NCBI RefSeq assembly: GCF_934668725.1
Contig: NZ_CAKUOF010000006.1
Coordinates: forward strand, 124,001 to 188,000
DNA: 64,000 nucleotides
Source of the DNA: an uncultured Dysgonomonas sp.
GTDB taxonomy: Bacteria; Bacteroidota; Bacteroidia; Bacteroidales; Dysgonomonadaceae
Direction of reading: 5' to 3'
Below, one piece after another: positions 36,357 to 43,125 of this stretch (position 1 is the stretch's first letter; each line of letters starts with the position of its first letter). A program made the translations under genes and the position numbers. A model generated the notes under the pieces. That model ran no database searches. It worked only from the letters and a program-made list of their open reading frames with translations, and was not told the DNA's origin.

Positions 36357-36701
36357 ATGCCCAAAATAGACAAAGATACTTTTACTCAGGCAGTATATGA
36401 TATTGTGAGAACTATCCCTCATGGACGAGCGACCAGCTACGGAGCTATAGCTAAGGCTGTAGGGTATTATAATATGTCCAGATTGGTAGGACGAGTGATG
36501 AGTGAATGTAATTCGTCAGTAACAAATATCCCTGCTCATAGAGTTGTGAACAGTCAGGGAATACTATCAGGGAAAGATGCTTTTGGTGATTCGTCCGAAA
36601 TGCAGGAGTTATTAGAAGCTGAAGGAGTTATCGTGTCGAATAATAAAATTAAAAACTGGAAAACAGTGTTTTGGAATCCTCTTGACGAGATAAATATTTA
36701 A
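36357..36701 (+). CDS. Alkyltransferase-like protein (ATL, MGMT family without the reactive Cys)
   Basis: A 114-residue DNA-binding protein of the O6-alkylguanine transferase family. It has the winged-helix part with YGAIAKAVGYYNMSRLVGRVM, including the arginine finger region, but the active-site PCHRV motif reads PAHRV, with Ala replacing the alkyl-acceptor Cys. It therefore cannot transfer alkyl groups; known ATL proteins bind alkylated guanine and hand it to nucleotide excision repair. The gene begins 6 nt after the GH43 stop and may be read through from that promoter, though a functional link is not obvious. Confidence 0.88.
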   Translation: MPKIDKDTFTQAVYDIVRTIPHGRATSYGAIAKAVGYYNMSRLVGRVMSECNSSVTNIPAHRVVNSQGILSGKDAFGDSSEMQELLEAEGVIVSNNKIKNWKTVFWNPLDEINI

Positions 36702-37090
36702 GATATCCGATTCTATATTAACATATCTAACTGCACTTACAGTTGCTATTCAAAATAACATCATATCTTTGTAACACTTTATATAATCTTTTATGTTTAC
36801 TACTAATATGTATCTGGTGTTGTAAATAGTTTGTATTAATCAATACTTGCTATCCTCTCATTTATCGGACAGTTTTTAACTGTTCAGTATTATTTTCATA
36901 TTTTTTCAAAATTACATTATATATCTGTATACAAAACGGGTATTGATGTTTGCGTACTGCTAATTTTAAAGATTAGATTAGACTATAATATGATTAAATT
37001 AAGCAAAAAACAATCAGTTCATTATCAGACAAGAAACAGATGGTATAGTCGGCTTTTGCCAAATACCTCGAAAAATTAAAACTAGAAGAA
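36702..37090 (+). promoter_or_regulatory. Long leader before the GNAT gene, with a consensus promoter
   Basis: A good promoter match: TTG at 36743-36745 and TATCTTTG at 36764-36771, 18 nt apart, but 320 nt before the GNAT start. The stretch between contains a small dyad, ACAGTT and AACTGT around TTT (near 36868-36884), and a 29-codon frame at 36990-37079 beginning MIKLSKKQ and ending 11 nt before the GNAT start. The interval could be a long 5' leader, a small RNA gene or hold a leader peptide; nothing known was recognised. Confidence 0.4.
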
Positions 37091-37594
37091 ATGATTATAG
37101 AAACAACCAGACTACGAATTGTTCCACTAACAGTGGAGCAATTCGCCCTTTTGCTATGCGGTGTTGATAAGATGGAATCCGAACTGGGCTTAAGTCCATC
37201 TAATGAATGCCTTGATGAGGATACGCAACAGGCAATGAAAAGACAATATCAGAAAGCATTAAATAACATTGAAAATTATCATTGGTTGGCAAACAGGCAG
37301 ATTATTCTAAAGGCAGAAAACAAAGCCATAGGAAGTGCTAATTTCAAGAATTCACCACTAGAGAACAAAGATATTGAAATCGGATATGGCATAAATCCAG
37401 ATTACGAAAATCAGGGATATATGACAGAGGCAGTACAAGCCTTGTGTCAATGGGCAATAAATCAACCCGATGTTGAATCTATAATTGCTGAAACCGATAG
37501 AGAGAATTACGCCTCTCAGAGAGTATTGCAAAAATGCGGAATGGCAAAATTTCAGGAATCGGATATTGGCTTCTGGTGGAAGTTAGAAAAGTAA
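37091..37594 (+). CDS. GNAT family N-acetyltransferase
   Basis: A 167-residue acetyltransferase of the RimJ/RimL-like GNAT group, which moves an acetyl group from acetyl-CoA to an amine. It starts with TTRLRIVPLT and shows the acetyl-CoA region IGYGINPDYENQGYMTEAVQAL (motif A, about residues 97-118) and the later strand ESIIAETDRENYASQRVLQKCG. The substrate is unknown. It stands as a single gene ended by a strong hairpin. Confidence 0.85.
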   Translation: MIIETTRLRIVPLTVEQFALLLCGVDKMESELGLSPSNECLDEDTQQAMKRQYQKALNNIENYHWLANRQIILKAENKAIGSANFKNSPLENKDIEIGYGINPDYENQGYMTEAVQALCQWAINQPDVESIIAETDRENYASQRVLQKCGMAKFQESDIGFWWKLEK

Positions 37595-37601
37595 TAAGAT
37601 A

Positions 37602-37635
37602 AGATAGAAGAGAGGTATAACCCTCTCTTCTATCT
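37602..37635. terminator. Bidirectional terminator between GNAT and WYL regulator genes
   Basis: Perfect 14-bp stem AGATAGAAGAGAGG (37602-37615) and CCTCTCTTCTATCT (37622-37635), loop TATAAC, between converging genes. Confidence 0.85.
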
Positions 37636-37638
37636 AAA

Positions 37639-38592
37639 TTATTCTACACTTCCAAGCTTATATTTATGAACCAAGGAATTGATCTGATCTTTTACTTTGT
37701 CTTTCAGAATATCGGGCTGTATGATATCGGCAATATCCGCAAAAGACAAATACCATCGGGCAAAATGCTCTATATTGAATATCCTGAAATGAATATCAGT
37801 ATACTCACCATTGACCTCTTCTTTCAACCAGCCGTGATAATACTTATAATCGTTTATTACTATTAAGTCTGTACTTTTTACACGGATAATCACTTCATAA
37901 ATATGCTCTTGCAATCTGTACTTCTCGATATACTGAGGCAATGACAGGTGTTGTTGAGAGAAAGCCTCATCCTTTAAACTGAAACTACTGATCTTGTCGA
38001 TACGGAAACTACGATAGTCGTTTCTCACCTTACAAAATGCGATGAGATACCAATTGATCTGACTATAAAAACAGCCTATCGGCTCTATGTCTCTTTCGGA
38101 TTCTTTTTGATTGGTCGAATAGCAGATGTGCATTACCTTTTGCTCCGAGATACTTTTCAGTATACACTGAGTGATAGCTGTGGGAAGCTCTCGTCCTGTA
38201 TCGCTTTTTCCAAGAATACCTATATTATTTTCTATATCAGACAAGTAGTCTTTTTCAACATACCGAAGTACTGCCTTTATTTTATTCATCCCCGATTTAT
38301 AGGACTGAACATTCTGCAAATCGCTCATCTTTTCGATAAACTTCTCTGCCGTCAGAAAGGCAATAGCTTCTTCACGTGTAAACATTAGCGGAGGCAGTTT
38401 ATAGCCATCAACCAAAGAGTAACCTACACCTACATTCCCGATAATAGGAATGCCTGCTTCCTCAAGTGTTCGTATATCCCGATAAACGGTACGCAAAGAA
38501 ATGTCGAACCTATCGGCTATTTGCTGAGCCGTAATTACAGATCGCGATTGCAGTTGCACCAGTATAGAAGATATTCGCTCGAGTCGGTTCAT
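37639..38592 (-). CDS. WYL-domain transcriptional regulator (YafY family)
   Basis: A 317-residue regulator from the ATG at 38592 (MNRLERISSIL, the usual family start; the open frame continues 22 codons upstream without family similarity). N-terminal winged helix-turn-helix VITAQQIADRFDISLRTVYR (about 17-36), and a central WYL domain containing INWYLIAFCKVRNDYR, thought to bind a small ligand or nucleic acid, then a C-terminal extension. It is followed closely upstream by the VOC gene on the same strand, a common pairing in which the regulator controls the neighbour. Confidence 0.88.
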   Translation of the reverse strand: MNRLERISSILVQLQSRSVITAQQIADRFDISLRTVYRDIRTLEEAGIPIIGNVGVGYSLVDGYKLPPLMFTREEAIAFLTAEKFIEKMSDLQNVQSYKSGMNKIKAVLRYVEKDYLSDIENNIGILGKSDTGRELPTAITQCILKSISEQKVMHICYSTNQKESERDIEPIGCFYSQINWYLIAFCKVRNDYRSFRIDKISSFSLKDEAFSQQHLSLPQYIEKYRLQEHIYEVIIRVKSTDLIVINDYKYYHGWLKEEVNGEYTDIHFRIFNIEHFARWYLSFADIADIIQPDILKDKVKDQINSLVHKYKLGSVE

Positions 38593-38675
38593 CTTAGAAT
38601 CAATTGATAAAAGGTGTAAAGATATAAAAAGAATGTGCCGACCTGTTACCGTCAACACATTCTTAGTCTATCATA

Positions 38676-39101
38676 TTAGTTACGCTTTGGCATTTGCATG
38701 ATACTCCAGTTTATACCGAATCTATCGGTCAAATTACCATAATTGGGCGAAAACGGTTTGGCTCCCAAAGGTTCGATAATCTCGGCTCCGACTGCCAGTT
38801 TATCAAAGGTTTCTTTCACATTCTGATCGTCAAAGAAAACGATGTCCAGATGGATATTATTACCAACGATAAACTTCTCACCGGGTAAAATGTCCGAAAC
38901 ATTAAAGCAATTATTACCAAAATCCAATCGGGCATTTTCTATACGATTCTTCGAATTATCATCCAATTGATCGGCTGAGGTATCACCTTTTCCGTCTCCG
39001 TAACGGATCATGTTTTCGATTTTCCCGTTAAATACTTCTTTATAAAAATTGAGGGCTGCTTCTGCTTGTCCGTCAAATGTAATGTAGGCTTTTACTAACA
39101 T
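38676..39101 (-). CDS. VOC-superfamily protein (PhnB-like)
   Basis: A 141-residue protein of the vicinal-oxygen-chelate fold, PhnB/YjdN-like (start MLVKAYITFDGQAEAALNFYKEVF). These proteins are paired beta-alpha-beta-beta-beta modules; many PhnB-like members have no known catalytic activity. The C-terminal signature DRFGINWSIM is typical. Longer frame upstream overlaps the leader hairpin and was rejected. It has its own TACTTTTG box and leader at 39141-39184. Confidence 0.85.
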   Translation of the reverse strand: MLVKAYITFDGQAEAALNFYKEVFNGKIENMIRYGDGKGDTSADQLDDNSKNRIENARLDFGNNCFNVSDILPGEKFIVGNNIHLDIVFFDDQNVKETFDKLAVGAEIIEPLGAKPFSPNYGNLTDRFGINWSIMQMPKRN

Positions 39102-39140
39102 AATTTTACTTGTTTTATTGCTGTAAATACTTGAAAGTAT

Positions 39141-39184
39141 TGAAAAGGTATCAGACCTTACTTTCGTTATCATCAGCAAAAGTA
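39141..39184 (-). repeat. Leader element flank with promoter, short copy upstream of the VOC gene
   Basis: On the minus strand TACTTTTG (39184-39177) is followed 20 nt later by GTAAGGTCTGATACCTTTT (from 39159). This is the outer flank of the leader family; the inner stem-loop is missing or beyond recognition. Confidence 0.5.
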
Positions 39185-39260
39185 CAAGCAGCAAGTGACA
39201 GCCTTATGTCAGTAGGAAAAAAGAACTTTCTATTGAATAGATAAAATAAATCTGTAGCCG

Positions 39261-40397
39261 TTATTTCAAAGATGCCATATCTATTACATATCTGAACTGT
39301 ACTTTTCCATCCAGCACATTCTTATAAGCCTCATTTATTTGTTGGATGGGTATAACTTCCACCTTCGGATAAATGTTATTTTTGATGGAATAATCGAGCA
39401 TTTCCTGAGTCTCGGGAATACCTCCGATAAGAGAATAATATATTTTCCGTCTTCCCCACAATGCATTTGTACTTAACGATGGTACCTGATCTCTCGGAGG
39501 CACACCCAAAAGCACCATAGTTCCATCGACTTTAAGCATTGCCATATAAGGTTCTAATTTAAAAGAGAAAGGGATAGTACTGATAAGCAAATTGAATGAA
39601 TTATTCAACCCTTGCATCTCAGTCTCATTCTTGGTATTGACATATTTGACTGCACCCATATCCAAAGCTGCCTGACGTTTGTCTTCTGTTATATCAAAAA
39701 CAGTAACCTCAGCACCCATTGCAATGGCATATTGTACAGCCATGTGTCCTAACCCTCCGAATCCGGCAACAGCTACTTTATCGCCCTTTTTTACATGATT
39801 GTACCTCAAAGGCGAATAGGTCGTTATACCCGCACAAAGAAGCGGAGCTACTTGATCTAATGGGGCATTGTCGGGCACTTTCAAGGCAAATGATTCCTTA
39901 ACAACTATATTATTTGAATATCCCCCTTTGGTATATCCATTTCCTTCGCTGCTGCCATAGGTATAAGTGGCACCTTTGGCACAATATTGCTCTTCTCCTG
40001 CTTTGCAGTATTCACATTCTCCACACGAATTTACCATACAGCCCACTCCGGTGATATCTCCTACTTTGAATTTATGTACATCTTTTCCGACTTGAGCAAC
40101 TCGTCCCACAATCTCATGTCCCGGAACACAAGGATAGGGAGTACCTCCCCAATCTCCTTTCACCGTATGTATGTCGGAATGGCAAATACCTGAATACAAA
40201 ACATCTATCAGGATATCATTATCTCCAACTGCACGACGCTCAAATTCGTAGGGAACAAGATCACTTTTGGCGTCCATGCCTGCATAACCTTTGGTATGAA
40301 CATGTCCGGCATGTGAACCACCGGTTTGTGCATGGCTATAAAAGCCTAATAAGGTTAAGATAAAAACCGCAAGAAAGTTTAAGGCTGATTTTTTCAT
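39261..40397 (-). CDS. Zinc-dependent alcohol dehydrogenase (CAD/YahK-like) with signal peptide
   Basis: A 378-residue medium-chain dehydrogenase of the cinnamyl-alcohol-dehydrogenase group, which interconverts aldehydes and alcohols with NAD(P)H. Catalytic zinc ligands lie in GICHSD and GHEIVG, the structural zinc in CGECEYCKAGEEQYC, and the nucleotide-binding loop is GFGGLGHMAVQ. What is odd is the first 23 residues, MKKSALNFLAVFILTLLGFYSHA, a convincing cleavable signal, followed by a His-rich spacer GGSHAGHVHTKGYAG. The usual family members are cytoplasmic, and the periplasm lacks free NAD(P)H. Translation from an internal start is possible but no good ATG exists before the core except the Met in GYAGMDAKS. 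Confidence 0.88.
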   Translation of the reverse strand: MKKSALNFLAVFILTLLGFYSHAQTGGSHAGHVHTKGYAGMDAKSDLVPYEFERRAVGDNDILIDVLYSGICHSDIHTVKGDWGGTPYPCVPGHEIVGRVAQVGKDVHKFKVGDITGVGCMVNSCGECEYCKAGEEQYCAKGATYTYGSSEGNGYTKGGYSNNIVVKESFALKVPDNAPLDQVAPLLCAGITTYSPLRYNHVKKGDKVAVAGFGGLGHMAVQYAIAMGAEVTVFDITEDKRQAALDMGAVKYVNTKNETEMQGLNNSFNLLISTIPFSFKLEPYMAMLKVDGTMVLLGVPPRDQVPSLSTNALWGRRKIYYSLIGGIPETQEMLDYSIKNNIYPKVEVIPIQQINEAYKNVLDGKVQFRYVIDMASLK

Positions 40398-40411
40398 AGG
40401 TAATTATGTAA

Positions 40412-40515
40412 AAGAAAATATTTAAAGACTATAACTATTTATCTCTGTTTCGCTTACCAAAGTAACAAATAGTTCTGAGAACTTTATTTCAGTAAACATG
40501 TATAGTATCTGTTTA
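40412..40515 (-). repeat. Leader hairpin element, best-preserved copy, upstream of the alcohol dehydrogenase
   Basis: On the minus strand: AAAGTTCTCAGAAC, arm AACTATTTGTTACT, loop TTGGTAAGCGAAAC, arm AGAGATAAATAGTT (13 of 14 positions pair), then TTAAATATTTTCTTT and the start codon 15 nt further on. The sequence is almost the same as the inverted copy at 31272-31347. The -7 box is degenerate here (ACATGTTTAC near 40500). Confidence 0.75.
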
Positions 40516-40574
40516 TATGATCGGCAAGTAACTAAAAACCCTATAAAAAAGAGGGACAATATATAATTTCGTAT

Positions 40575-41156
40575 TTACGCCTCACTGATTTTGAATATCA
40601 ATAAACATGTAACCTTGTCTATTTCATTGTACAACAATTCTTGTTTTTCGGGCACATCTTCCGAATAAGTAAATCCCTCATCCTCCATCTTGTCGGATAA
40701 TAGTAAAGATTCGTGTTCTTTACATAACTTCCTGATCTTGTCTATGTCCTTAGTAAAAGACACATTCATATTGGAATTATTGAGTAAAGTAATAATTGTT
40801 TCCAGTTTGTTATGGCAGATATCCGATACATTTTTTATTATAAGAAAATCTTTCGGGCGTAGTACTTGCTCGCTTTGTACGATAAGATTCATCCTGCGAT
40901 ACAGTGCCTGCAATTCTTCAATACGCTTTTCTACAAGATCTTTCTTATCTCTTTTAATCTGCAATTTCCGATCCAATACTTCGGGAATATAAACAGCCAA
41001 AAAGACGGTGACAACTAAAGCTCCCACATCTACTAAATTAATAGTTTCAGCAAGTGGTATATTATAATAATGGTGAAAAGCAATACCTATAATAGCCCCG
41101 ATAATAATCAACGAGATGTACAGGAAATACTTTAATAATCTATCAGAATCTTTCAT
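40575..41156 (-). CDS. Hypothetical membrane protein with coiled coil
   Basis: A 193-residue protein of no recognised family. Two transmembrane helices near the N-terminus (about 11-31, YFLYISLIIIGAIIGIAF, and 42-60, VGALVVTVFLAVYIPEVL) are followed by a basic, helical and probably coiled-coil cytoplasmic part (about 65-190). This layout is seen in many small uncharacterised membrane proteins. No neighbour gives a hint to function. Confidence 0.6.
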   Translation of the reverse strand: MKDSDRLLKYFLYISLIIIGAIIGIAFHHYYNIPLAETINLVDVGALVVTVFLAVYIPEVLDRKLQIKRDKKDLVEKRIEELQALYRRMNLIVQSEQVLRPKDFLIIKNVSDICHNKLETIITLLNNSNMNVSFTKDIDKIRKLCKEHESLLLSDKMEDEGFTYSEDVPEKQELLYNEIDKVTCLLIFKISEA

Positions 41157-41773
41157 TGGTAATATATTATGTTAATAATTAAATAGAATTCTCAGAAGAT
41201 ATTTACAATAAACAAATGTTTGTAGCCAATGGTTCTCTATCTATATAAATCTACAATTTAAGAAAGGTGACATTGTATACAATCAGTGATACAAAATAGT
41301 TACAAAATTCCCAATTACTGTACACCTTTGTTATTTTGTCAAGATATTGAAAAACAGTGACTAATATTTAAAAAGGTGACAAAAGTGACAAAAGTGACAC
41401 TTTTTAATCTGTTTTTTTATTCTCCTATTTTAAACGCTATAAATAAAAGAGTTATCCCTCTTTATAGATAAAATTGAAGACAAACCGATTTTTACTCTAA
41501 TTACCCAAACGAACATCTATAAGGAGAGTCTCTTTGGGATTTAAATACAACTCAAAAAGCAGAATAAAACGAAAACAAATAATATTTATGTTATTTACTC
41601 AATAACAGTTAAATAGACTCAAAATACAAAACATTTCTTTTATTAAATCGGTTTAAATAAAAGATGACCCAAAGTATCAGCTTTTTTTATTGATAACCGG
41701 TATAGCTACAATAGCAGGTTACAAGTAAAAAATGCATCATTAAACTTTACTGTTTACCAAATAGATTACTCTT
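41157..41773. other. Long intergenic region with short repeats and a palindrome
   Basis: A 617-nt AT-rich gap between two divergent genes. It holds the perfect 12-bp palindrome ATTGTATACAAT (41272-41283), the direct repeat AAAAGTGAC in tandem in the block around 41375-41405 (GGTGAC, AAAAGTGAC, AAAAGTGAC, then ACTTTTT), and an AGAAAGGTGAC copy near 41261. No reading frame, tRNA or terminator was recognised. The length and repeats suggest regulatory sites or a small RNA. Confidence 0.4.
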
Positions 41774-42757
41774 ATGGAAAAAAAGATTCAAAAAGCACCG
41801 GATTATCTTAAAGATCCACATCTGAGTGTTGAAACAAAAGAATATTTAAAGGTATTAAATGGAGGTGGTCCTGCAGTCGAAAGCTTATCAAAGGAGGATG
41901 CCCGTAATGTCCTTGTTACAGTTCAAGCAAGCGTAAAAGTAGATGTTTCGGGTATCGAAGAATCCGAAAAAACAATAACATATAATTCTCATAATCTTAA
42001 ACTTACAGTTGTTCGCCCTAAGGGTATAAAAGAAAAACTGCCTGTCTTTATCTTCACTCATGGTGGAGGATGGATATTGGGAGATTATCCGACCCATAAA
42101 CGCATGGTTCGCGATTTGGTTGTTGAATCGGGATACGCTGCTGTTTTTGTAAACTATACACCATCACCCGAAGCAAAATATCCCCAAGCTCTTCACGAGA
42201 TCTATGCAGCAACTAAATGGGTCTCCGAACATGGAAATGAAATAAATGTAGATGGCAAACGCCTTGCTTTAGTAGGAAACAGTGTCGGTGGAAACATGTC
42301 TATTGCAATCGGTTTGATGGCTAAAAAGAATAAAGGCCCTGAAATTAAAGTCCAGATTTTATTATGGCCAGTGGCAGACACCAATTTTGATACAGAATCA
42401 TACCGGATGTATGGAGAACAGCGTTTCTTGACTACCCCTCTTATGAAATGGATGTTTGACCAGTATACCACCGATCCGAAACAGCGTAAAGAAATATATT
42501 TGGCTCCTTTGCAAGCTACTCTTGATGAATTGAAGGGTTTGCCTCCTACCGTCATTCAAGTGGCAGAAAACGATATTCTAAGGGATGAAGCGGAGGCTCT
42601 CGGACGTAAGTTAGATGAAGCGGGAGTGGATGTAACCACAGTTCGTTACAATGGTGTAATTCATGACTTTGGTCTATTGAATGGATTTGCAACCATACCT
42701 CAAACCCGCTCTCTATTCACATATACGGCAGCAGTTTTAAAACATTATCTGAAATAA
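41774..42757 (+). CDS. Alpha/beta hydrolase, hormone-sensitive-lipase-like esterase
   Basis: A 327-residue cytoplasmic esterase of the HSL (family IV) group, which hydrolyses short-chain esters. The oxyanion-hole motif HGGGW (about residue 95) is followed by the nucleophile elbow GNSVGGN, an Asp in ENDILRDEAEAL and a His in VIHDFGLLNG, giving a full Ser-Asp-His triad. There is no signal peptide. Natural substrate unknown. The gene for a small membrane protein follows after 78 nt. Confidence 0.88.
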   Translation: MEKKIQKAPDYLKDPHLSVETKEYLKVLNGGGPAVESLSKEDARNVLVTVQASVKVDVSGIEESEKTITYNSHNLKLTVVRPKGIKEKLPVFIFTHGGGWILGDYPTHKRMVRDLVVESGYAAVFVNYTPSPEAKYPQALHEIYAATKWVSEHGNEINVDGKRLALVGNSVGGNMSIAIGLMAKKNKGPEIKVQILLWPVADTNFDTESYRMYGEQRFLTTPLMKWMFDQYTTDPKQRKEIYLAPLQATLDELKGLPPTVIQVAENDILRDEAEALGRKLDEAGVDVTTVRYNGVIHDFGLLNGFATIPQTRSLFTYTAAVLKHYLK

Positions 42758-42835
42758 GACACCGAACCTTCTGTTGGCAGTTGATGAGGTGATCCCAACA
42801 TATTGCGAAAATCTTAATTTTAAAATAATATAGTT

Positions 42836-43048
42836 ATGAAAAAAGTAATTCTGGGAGTAGGAATAGGCATTGGACTAATTTACCTGGCTCGAAAAATGTA
42901 TAATGACGGACATCTTGATTGTTGTTGTGATGAAGTTGATAAATTTCTTAGTAAGTCCAGGAGGAATTTAAGAAACATGGCTGATGTCGCAAAAAACGAA
43001 GCCGAATACATTAAAGAACGTGTAGAGGATACTTTAGGAAAGAAGTGA
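42836..43048 (+). CDS. Small membrane-anchored protein with a Cys triplet
   Basis: A 70-residue protein: glycine-rich N-terminal transmembrane helix (about 3-18), then DCCCDE with Cys at 29, 30 and 31, and an amphipathic, charged C-terminal helix (VAKNEAEYIKERVEDTL). The arrangement is like YtxH-type small stress proteins, but the family is not certain. It is a real gene by its codon pattern, its position between an esterase and a terminator, and its ATG after an AT-rich leader. Confidence 0.6.
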   Translation: MKKVILGVGIGIGLIYLARKMYNDGHLDCCCDEVDKFLSKSRRNLRNMADVAKNEAEYIKERVEDTLGKK

Positions 43049-43069
43049 CTCAACTAAGATGTTTAATTA

Positions 43070-43105
43070 AAGAACGAGGGTAATCAATTGATTACCCTCG
43101 TTCTT
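43070..43105. terminator. Bidirectional terminator, perfect 18-bp palindrome
   Basis: AAGAACGAGGGTAATCAA (43070-43087) is followed directly by its exact complement (43088-43105). It lies between the small protein gene and the converging cyclic glucan synthase gene. Confidence 0.85.
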
Positions 43106-43125
43106 AGTTATATAAATCCCGATTA

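Noticed and set aside
36357..36701. Active O6-methylguanine methyltransferase
   Set aside because: The PCHRV Cys is replaced by Ala, so no alkyl transfer is possible.
36990..37079. 29-codon frame as a gene of its own
   Set aside because: Too short and with no recognised similarity; kept only as a possible leader peptide in the finding.
38593..38658. Longer start for the WYL regulator
   Set aside because: The extra residues have no family similarity; MNRLERISSIL is the usual beginning.
31272..40486. The two near-identical elements as terminal repeats of a transposon
   Set aside because: They lie in the same orientation, flank ordinary locus and housekeeping genes, and no transposase or target duplication is visible.
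41375..41405. AAAAGTGAC tandem units as a CRISPR or VNTR array
   Set aside because: Only two to three units of 9 nt without spacers; too short for CRISPR.
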